42,375 bases of DNA from Flavobacteriales bacterium (GTDB lineage: Bacteria; Bacteroidota; Bacteroidia; Flavobacteriales_D; Crocinitomicaceae). Below, in pieces: positions 39,613 to 42,375 of the stretch. The notes under the pieces were generated by a model. That model was not told where the DNA came from, did no database searches, and worked only from the letters and a program-made list of their open reading frames with translations. The DNA is taken from contig CANITF010000026.1 of NCBI GenBank assembly GCA_947470515.1, positions 1 through 42,375 of the forward strand. The letters are read 5' to 3'. The translations under genes were made by a program, and so were the position numbers. How positions within the stretch are numbered: position 1 is the stretch's first letter; each line of letters begins with the position of its first letter.

Positions 39613-42375
39613 TTATCTTATCACATTCACACTACCCAAAATGATTTTACGTTCCTCATTAAGAGATGTTTTAAATTCTATTTTCCAAGTATATGTGCCA
39701 TCCTGAGCCATTTGATCATTACTTCTATAAGTTCCATCCCATCCTATTGTAGCATCATGTGATTCAAATATAATTTCACCCCATCGATTGAAAATCAACA
39801 AAGTGAAATCAAACGGATCAAAGCCTGAAGTAAATACAGGTTGGAAAGTTGGATTGAAATTATCGTCATCTGGTGTAAATGTATTTGGTACATAGAACAA
39901 CAATTCTTCATTTATTTGAATTGTTGCATATGCCGTATCAGCGCATCCAAATGGTGAACTTGCAATCAACATAACTTCATATACTCCTTCCTCTTCCGGG
40001 TAAACATGAAGCGGTGAATTAATAGAACTTACTGGAGAGTTATCTCCAAAATCCCACGAGTAGTTTGTTGCGCCGATACTATTATTATCGAATAGCACTT
40101 CAGTATTTAGTATTGTTAATTCATTCTCTGAAACATTAAAAGCTGCAATTGGATAAGCCTCAACACAAATTAAATCCGTTAATATTAACGAATTCTCACA
40201 GCCATTTGTTCCTGTGATCGTCAATGTCACATCAAAACAACCTGGCTGCGTAATGGTCGAAGAAACTATTCCTACCCCATTCATTATATTTCCATTACTA
40301 ATTGACCAAACACCACTTACTGAGTTAGGTGTTAGGTTAGTGAAATTAACTGTTAACGGTGCACAGCCTATAGTCACATCTGGTGTAAAAGATACTAATG
40401 GTAATGAATTAACTTGCACCACAGCCTGATCTGTGTTGATACAACCTAAATTATCTGCGGTCACCGTGAATGTTGTTGTTGAACCTAAACTAAAAGGAAC
40501 ACCATCTATTCCTCCATTATCCCATGCAATTGGAACAGCCATTGGATTAACTGCATTCATACTAGTAATGTCTCCTAGGCAAATTGATTGATCTGGCCCA
40601 GCATTAATCGGCGGGTAAACAGCAAGAATAGTAATAACTTGTGTTACTAATATTTGATTTCCACAAGCATCAGTTACAGAATAGGTACGAGTGATTTTTT
40701 CTAAATTACAAACATTACCATCTGAAATATCACTCACCCATGCAACAATTGGAACTGAACAATTATCAGCCTCATTGATGACATCAGCAATGTTCGGAGC
40801 AGGAACATCCATGGATCCTGGAACCGAAATATTGGCAGGATTTGATGCTGTAGGATTTGTAACATCATTTACAACAATTGTTTGAATGACATTAATGGAA
40901 TTCCCACAATCATCAGCAACAGAATATGTTCTAGTAATTGTTTCAGGACACGTATTACCATCTGATACATCGGACACAAAAGTGACTATTGGAAAGAATG
41001 TACTATTATCAGCTTCATTGGTTACAACTGCAACATTTGGAACAGGAACATCTCCAATACATTCAACATTTATTCCAATTGGATTGGAAGCTGTTGGATT
41101 AGTAATATCATCAACTGTAATTGTTTGTGTTACGTTAGTATTGTTACCACATGCATCTGTAACAGTGTAAGTCCGAGTAATTATTTCTGGACAGGTATTA
41201 CCATCTGAAACATCACTTAACCAAGCTACTGTTGGAACCGAACAATTATCTAATTCATCTGTGACTGCTAAAACATCAATTGGGATAGCTATTGAAGATA
41301 ATAATCCTCCAAGAGTTTGAATATTTATAGGTGCAGGATTCGATGCCGTTGGTGCTGTATCATCATTTACTGTTATTGTTTGTGAAACTGAAATTATATT
41401 GTTGCAATTATCCGAAATAGAATACGTTCGTATAATAATTTCAGGACATGTATTTCCATTTGAAACATCTGAAACAAATGCAACAATTGCCGTTCCGCTA
41501 TTATCAGCTTCATCAATCACATCTAATATATTTGGTAAAGGAACATCACCAATACATTGAACATTCACTGTAACTGGGTTAGAAGCAGTTGGAAATATCA
41601 AATCACTCACAATAATTGTTTGCGTTACGTTAATTGTATTTCCACAGTTATCAGATACAGAATAAGTACGAGTAATTGTTTCTGGACAATTTAAACCGTC
41701 TGATACATCACTTACAAATGCAACTATAGGATTATTTGTACAGTTATCCGCTTCATTTGTTACAACATTAACATCTGGAACTGGAACTAACGAAATTAAC
41801 TGAACACTCACTCCTACTATATTAGATGCAGTTGGATTAGTAATATCGTTTACAATTATCAATTGAGTTACATTAATAGAATTACCGCAATCATCAGTTA
41901 CAGAATATGTTCTTGTAATTGTCTCAGGACACGTATTTCCATCTGAAAGATCTGAAACAAATGCAACGATTGGAGTAATTGTACAGTTATCCGCCTCATT
42001 TATAACCACCAATATATTAGGTAATGGAACATCTCCAATACATTCAACATTTACTGCTGTAGGATTGGATGCCGTTGGTAAAGTGTTATCGTCAATTGTA
42101 ATTGTTTGAGTTACAGTTGCATTGTTTCCACAAGCATCTGTATAGGTCCAAGTACGAGTGATTGTTCCGCCACATGTTCCTCCTACTAATACGCCATCTG
42201 TCCCTGTTACTGTTCCTGCTCCTGTGCAGTTGTCTGTCCAACCAAGATTGGTCATAGCTGGCACATCTGTAGCACATTGTACTGAAACAGCAGCTGGTGG
42301 TGCGGCAAAAACTGGAACTTGCGTGTCTAAAACTGTTATTGTTTGAGTCACTGTAATCGCATTATTACAAATATC
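39613..42375 (-). CDS. Giant modular surface protein, T9SS type B sorted (partial, 5' end outside window)
   Basis: The frame is open to the window edge (the codons before 42351 read DICNNAIT VTQT), so only the C-terminal 920 residues are seen. The order is: a HYR-like module with Trp-Thr-Asp-Asn-Cys; six modules of about 81 residues (period 240-255 bp) with the pattern PTASNP...DVP.PN...NEADNC...ITRTYSV.D.CGN...VTQTI; a SprB-like 'NAGPDQSICLG' module; two PKD-like domains (one with 'YSWDFGDNSPV'); and the C-terminal gliding-motility/CHU_C domain ('YVPNTFTPDDDNFN', 'FNRWGEIIFES', 'WDGTYR'). The protein should be secreted by the type IX system and attached to the surface. Adhesion or gliding is inferred. 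Confidence 0.9.
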   Translation of the reverse strand, partial: DICNNAITVTQTITVLDTQVPVFAAPPAAVSVQCATDVPAMTNLGWTDNCTGAGTVTGTDGVLVGGTCGGTITRTWTYTDACGNNATVTQTITIDDNTLPTASNPTAVNVECIGDVPLPNILVVINEADNCTITPIVAFVSDLSDGNTCPETITRTYSVTDDCGNSINVTQLIIVNDITNPTASNIVGVSVQLISLVPVPDVNVVTNEADNCTNNPIVAFVSDVSDGLNCPETITRTYSVSDNCGNTINVTQTIIVSDLIFPTASNPVTVNVQCIGDVPLPNILDVIDEADNSGTAIVAFVSDVSNGNTCPEIIIRTYSISDNCNNIISVSQTITVNDDTAPTASNPAPINIQTLGGLLSSIAIPIDVLAVTDELDNCSVPTVAWLSDVSDGNTCPEIITRTYTVTDACGNNTNVTQTITVDDITNPTASNPIGINVECIGDVPVPNVAVVTNEADNSTFFPIVTFVSDVSDGNTCPETITRTYSVADDCGNSINVIQTIVVNDVTNPTASNPANISVPGSMDVPAPNIADVINEADNCSVPIVAWVSDISDGNVCNLEKITRTYSVTDACGNQILVTQVITILAVYPPINAGPDQSICLGDITSMNAVNPMAVPIAWDNGGIDGVPFSLGSTTTFTVTADNLGCINTDQAVVQVNSLPLVSFTPDVTIGCAPLTVNFTNLTPNSVSGVWSISNGNIMNGVGIVSSTITQPGCFDVTLTITGTNGCENSLILTDLICVEAYPIAAFNVSENELTILNTEVLFDNNSIGATNYSWDFGDNSPVSSINSPLHVYPEEEGVYEVMLIASSPFGCADTAYATIQINEELLFYVPNTFTPDDDNFNPTFQPVFTSGFDPFDFTLLIFNRWGEIIFESHDATIGWDGTYRSNDQMAQDGTYTWKIEFKTSLNEERKIILGSVNVIR

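Noticed and set aside
39613-42351. Reading the surface-protein gene as complete with a GTG start at 42351
   Set aside because: The frame continues without a stop to the window edge and the upstream residues continue the module pattern, so it is partial.

Overview
The window is AT-rich chromosomal DNA that looks like a member of the Bacteroidota, most likely order Flavobacteriales. A Crocinitomicaceae/Fluviicola-type organism is plausible, but the genus is not provable from sequence alone. The evidence is a C-terminal gliding-motility/T9SS type B sorting domain (39613-end), lineage-typical families (long NusB, DUF1573, DUF3276, DUF5683, WbqC, DUF1684, THX), weak or absent Shine-Dalgarno sequences, and repeated promoters of the Bacteroidota form TTG-N17..22-TAnnTTTG. 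I see no rRNA, tRNA, CRISPR array, insertion sequence or prophage.

Layout. 181-2968 (minus): an operon of leucine-type dehydrogenase, nusB, a DUF1573 lipoprotein and yajC, closed by a terminator. 3076-5323: an ABC half-transporter and a DUF3276 protein. 5442-10970: the conserved parA-parB-DUF5683-dapB-lepB-wbqC block. 11034-13342: a secreted endonuclease-like protein converging on an unknown secreted protein. 13432-16512: ilvE and recQ diverge from back-to-back promoters. 16513-17009: a noncoding repeat tract. 17010-20152 (minus): a LexA/CI-like XRE-S24 regulator, then an operon of a small acidic protein, an orphan ABC ATPase and a YihY membrane protein. 20279-23874: an RlmI-like methyltransferase, a MATE transporter and fmt. 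24069-25488: HU, TrmH and the ribosomal protein THX with a histone-H1-like tail. 25620-31677: serC, serA, DUF1015, yggS, DUF1684, AMP nucleosidase and a CPBP protease. 32009-33890: an LRR lipoprotein, a small Spy-like exported protein and msrA. 34126-39529: an MFS transporter, YhhQ, an NlpC/P60 peptidase, a MerR regulator, aroB and proline dehydrogenase. 39613-42375: the 3' part of a giant repeat-module surface protein that runs off the window edge.

Most genes are housekeeping: protein export (yajC, lepB), chromosome segregation (parAB), amino-acid metabolism (dapB, ilvE, serC, serA, aroB, putA-type PRODH, leucine dehydrogenase), translation (fmt, trmH, rlmI, THX) and repair (recQ, msrA). The most unusual signal is noncoding. 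At least seven short tandem arrays with a strict 7-nt period occur in intergenic gaps. Three of these loci also carry a shared 15-nt core, CTGAGYTTRTCGAAG, and one has a 66-88 bp tandem array. No obvious new defence system or mobile element is present.
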